This document shows positions 6,002 through 8,001 of a DNA stretch of 8,001 nucleotides, piece by piece (position 1 is the stretch's first letter; every line of letters starts with the position of its first letter). A model generated the notes under the pieces. The model worked only from the letters and a program-made list of their open reading frames with translations. It did not search any database and had not been told where the DNA came from. The translations under genes were made by a program, and so were the position numbers. This stretch comes from Acidobacteriota bacterium (GTDB lineage: Bacteria; Acidobacteriota; Terriglobia; Acidiferrales; UBA7541), in NCBI GenBank assembly GCA_003224135.1, contig QHYO01000197.1:1-8001 (forward strand), in the 5' to 3' direction.

Positions 6002-6709
6002 CTATCTGGGCGTGGGACGGGCCGGCGCGCAGGCCTGCGAGATCGTCGCTCGTTTTCCTCGAATCAAGAACCGCTGTGGCTCCCGAGCCAGCAGATTCGA
6101 TAAATGATTCATCGCAGGATTCGAATCAGCCAGAAGTTTTACAAACGCCGTCAAGGGTACTGCGAGCAAGAGTCCTACAACTCCCCACAGCCATCCCCAG
6201 AAGAGAAATCCGATCGTCGCTGCGACCGGCCCAATATCCAATCGTGAGCCGACAAACCTGGGTACCAATAAATTTGCTGCGATTAAGTGAAGAGCGATGA
6301 CCGTGACAACAATTACCGCAAAGGGAGTCAGGCTGTGAAATTGAAAAACCCCCGCCATCAGCGGAATTACGAGCGCTATCACGATCCCCAAAAAAGGAAT
6401 CAGGTTCAGCGTTCCGCTCACGGTTCCTAACAAAATCGCCGGAGCCAGCCCAATTTGCCAAAACACCAGAGCGGTTATTGCGGACAATAGTGCCCCGATC
6501 ACTAAATTCCCCGCTACATAGCTTCGTATCATTGCGTTCGCGCGAACGATCATGCGATCAAAATCCATTTGCTTGCCGGCACCGGACCTCAGAGAGAGGT
6601 GGATCTTGTCGCGAGCAATCAACAGAAAAAAGGTCAGGAAGGGAACGACCCGGCGATGAGCAATGCTCCCCACGCCGATCCCACGCCTCTCGCCAAATAA
6701 CTTGCCCAT
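6002..6709 (-). pseudogene. AI-2E family transporter, C-terminal part of a frameshifted gene
   Basis: The C-terminal portion of an AI-2E/PerM-type exporter (PF01594). The authentic sequence begins near 6650 at VPFLTFFLLIARDKIH. It continues through hydrophobic segments (NLVIGALLSAITALVFWQIG; the family-typical LNLIPFLG region; LTPFAVIVVTVIALHLIAANLL) and the strongly conserved stretch VPRFVGSRLDIGPVAATI, then GFLFWGWLWGVVGLLLAVPL. The ATG at 6709 is only the first start in this frame: residues before about 6650 (GKLFGERRGIGVG...) are the wrong-frame reading of the N-terminal part and do not belong. The family moves hydrophobic or signalling molecules; the substrate here is unknown. The gene ends with a 40-residue soluble tail and converges on the DksA-like gene across about 100 bp. 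If the shift is a consensus error, the gene is 6002-7227, about 409 residues, a normal length. Confidence 0.88.
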
Positions 6710-7227
6710 GAAGTCGACTCTCTAATTCGAACTTCAGGAACTTTCTTTGGTTCTGCTTCGTTCGCTAGTGTTCCCGCTGAATCCCGCACTGTTTGTATTT
6801 TGCTGCTGATCGGAGAAAGCGTTTCGGCGATCCGGCTCACGTAGCGAGGAAAGTCGTCAAAGAAATCTGCCAATTTTCCGTACGAGGCATAGGCGATCGA
6901 TCCAAAAATGAGCACGCCGAACAAAACAATTGACCCTGCGGCGAAAAATCTCGGGATGCGAGCCCTTTCCAGTACTGCCACCACGGGATCCAGCAGAATT
7001 GCCAGGAATGTCGCGACCACCACGGTGATGCAGACAGAGCTGGCGAAATAGCAGAAAGCGATGAGCAGCAGGGTCAGAATTCCAGCCAACAGGCGAACGC
7101 CCTGTCTCGCTATAGCCGGGTCATGCGAGACTTGTGGGGCTGTTAGGTCTTCTTGGCTCAAACTCTTTTCTCTTTCTGATCCTCTCGCATTAGACCGATG
7201 TTGGCCAATTTGCCCGCCGAATGACAT
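6634..7227 (-). pseudogene. AI-2E family transporter, N-terminal part of a frameshifted gene
   Basis: The N-terminal half of the transporter that continues at 6002-6709 in another frame. A 35-residue hydrophilic head precedes two membrane segments (LLAGILTLLLIAFCYFASSV and the VVVATFLAILLDPVVAVLER region), then FFAAGSIVLFGVLIFGSIAY, then a soluble loop with FFDDFPRYVSRI. This order is typical of the family. ATG 7227 is chosen because AAAGGAG (7240-7234 on the minus strand) sits 6 nt before it; the upstream ATG at 7302 lies inside a terminator stem. The frame runs into TGA at 6634 right after ALLIAGSFPS, exactly where the family continues GSFVPFLxFF. One base short (or four: GTTCGTTC reduced to GTTC) at about 6641-6650 explains the break. 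As it stands the product would lack the conserved transport core and be inactive. Confidence 0.85.
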
Positions 7228-7233
7228 ACCGTA

Positions 7234-7240
7234 CTCCTTT
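7234..7240 (-). promoter_or_regulatory. Ribosome binding site of the AI-2E transporter gene
   Basis: On the minus strand AAAGGAG lies 6 nt before ATG 7227. It decides this start over ATG 7302. Confidence 0.75.
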
Positions 7241-7278
7241 GAGACCGCGACTGTGACGTTGGCACAATTCCCTTGGGC

Positions 7279-7302
7279 AAAAAAATGCCGGCGCCCGTGC
7301 AT
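7279..7302 (-). terminator. Intrinsic terminator after the YflT-type gene
   Basis: On the minus strand ATGC-A-CGG pairs with CCG-GCAT around the loop GCG: seven pairs with one bulged A, directly followed by a T run (the As at 7279-7285 on the plus strand). It begins 47 bp after the YflT-type stop. It should end that transcript before the transporter, which then needs its own promoter between about 7278 and 7240. Confidence 0.7.
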
Positions 7303-7348
7303 CGCTCAAGCAATCACCAGGTACGCTGGCAAACTTCTCAAGTGGTTA

Positions 7349-7912
7349 CTAGTAGCGACCCGGTGAAGCGCCTCGCGACCGGTCGCCTTCTTTCACCGAC
7401 GACTCACTCGTGTAGGCAATGTCTTCGGCGCCAGTTCGCTCCAGGACTCTTTTCGCCCGGTCTATTTCTTCCGAAGTGTCACAGTGGACCGAAAGCAAAA
7501 TGCCGCCTTCGGTCAGACGGCCTTCGTATCTCTTCGCCTCGTATTCAGGAATTCCCATCCCCACAAGCGCTCCGGCCAGGCCGCCAACAGCGCCGCCGAC
7601 TCCTGCGCCCGCCAGAGCGGCAACGATTGGTCCCGCTGCTATGAAAGGACCGACGCCAGGGATAGCCAGCGAACCGATTCCAACTAGCCAGCCCAGGATT
7701 CCACCGAGTACCGCGCCCGATCCTGCTCCTGCCGTCGCCCCTTCAGGGGCCTTTGACGCCTTGTGGGTGCCTAGCTCCCGGCTACTCACAGATTCGGGAA
7801 GCAGTACCGCAACGTCAGAGCTAGCGAATCTCTCGTCTCTTAGCATCTGCACTGCGTTTTCAAGTCCGCTTTGCGTCCTGTAGATTCCGAACAGAGCTTT
7901 GTTTTTTGCCAT
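7349..7912 (-). CDS. General stress protein 17M-like (YflT-type) glycine-zipper protein
   Basis: A 187-residue protein in three parts. Residues 1-45 form a small alpha/beta unit of the YflT/general stress 17M type (ALFGIYRTQSGLENAVQMLRDERF, then a DVAVLLPE strand). Residues about 57-120 are a Gly/Ala-rich hydrophobic stretch with repeated GxxxG spacing (GAVLGGILGWLVGIG; GPFIAAGPIVAALAGAGVGG), which looks like a glycine zipper able to insert into or pack against a membrane. Residues 121-165 are a second alpha/beta unit (IPEYEAKRYEGRL, GGILLSVHC, RAKRVLERTGAEDI), probably a structural repeat of the first. The tail is polar. Function unknown; relatives are stress-induced in Bacillus. ATG 7912 is preceded on the minus strand by GAGAGGAGAAGG at good distance. 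The frame stays open upstream to the window edge, but that part is highly charged and lies beyond the ribosome site. An intrinsic terminator follows at 7302-7279. Confidence 0.85.
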   Translation of the reverse strand: MAKNKALFGIYRTQSGLENAVQMLRDERFASSDVAVLLPESVSSRELGTHKASKAPEGATAGAGSGAVLGGILGWLVGIGSLAIPGVGPFIAAGPIVAALAGAGVGGAVGGLAGALVGMGIPEYEAKRYEGRLTEGGILLSVHCDTSEEIDRAKRVLERTGAEDIAYTSESSVKEGDRSRGASPGRY

Positions 7913-8001
7913 AGCCTTCTCCTCTCTTTGTTCACGAAGTTTTCTGACCCTTACTTTGACTTCGGTTTTACTGTCATCTCGTTCTTTACGTTCGCTGCGC
8001 C
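7913..8001 (-). promoter_or_regulatory. Leader/upstream region of the YflT-type gene
   Basis: It holds the ribosome site GAGAGGAGAAGG next to ATG 7912 and a loose inverted repeat (CGAAGT / ACTTCG, 7935-7963). No clear -35/-10 pair was found. The frame of the gene stays open through this stretch, giving a Lys/Arg/Glu-rich reading without a start codon inside the window. Confidence 0.35.

Noticed and set aside
6634..6650. Programmed -1 frameshift in the transporter gene
   Set aside because: TTC CCT TCC TGA is not a canonical slippery heptamer (the A-site tRNA would not re-pair), and this family is not known to use recoding.
1..8001. CRISPR array, IS element, tRNA or rRNA
   Set aside because: No regularly spaced repeats, transposase motifs, terminal inverted repeats, cloverleaf or rRNA-like sequence were seen on reading both strands.

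Overview
The window reads as a chromosomal segment of a soil- or sediment-type Gram-negative bacterium. The mix of a GAF-type hybrid kinase with three receiver domains, a ferritin-like YciE/YciF protein, a DUF5670 mini membrane protein, a TraR/DksA zinc finger protein, an AI-2E exporter and a glycine-rich YflT-type stress protein resembles Acidobacteriota genomes. That assignment is an inference from gene content; the window has no rRNA or other phylogenetic marker. Base composition looks even (mid-50s % GC by eye), with no island, phage, IS or CRISPR signature.

Left part (1-3027, plus strand): a signalling pair. A hybrid histidine kinase, cut by the left window edge, has the end of its HisKA domain, an ATPase domain and three receiver domains. 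It overlaps or nearly abuts a second protein that fuses a receiver to a HisKA_3/HATPase transmitter. Neither visible part has a DNA-binding output, so the pair looks like a phosphorelay module. The first kinase appears to lack about 20 residues of its ATP-lid region, in frame. The second has Val where receivers normally carry the conserved Lys.

Middle (3053-4470): an ECF-type sigma factor on the minus strand, converging on the kinase pair and with no anti-sigma gene beside it. A gap of about 470 bp without a convincing gene follows, holding two small inverted repeats, then a 59-residue protein with two CxxC knuckles.

Right part (4471-8001): stress-type genes. On the plus strand are a ferritin-like DUF892 protein, a 53-residue membrane protein and a DksA/TraR-type zinc finger protein. 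On the minus strand, converging on these, are a YflT-type glycine-zipper protein with a good intrinsic terminator, then an AI-2E family transporter split by a frameshift. The likely theme is environmental sensing (kinases, sigma factor) next to general-stress effectors, but no shared promoter motif that would tie the sigma factor to those genes could be shown by eye.

Two lesions in 8 kb (an in-frame loss and a frameshift) could be real decay or assembly/consensus errors; raw reads would decide.
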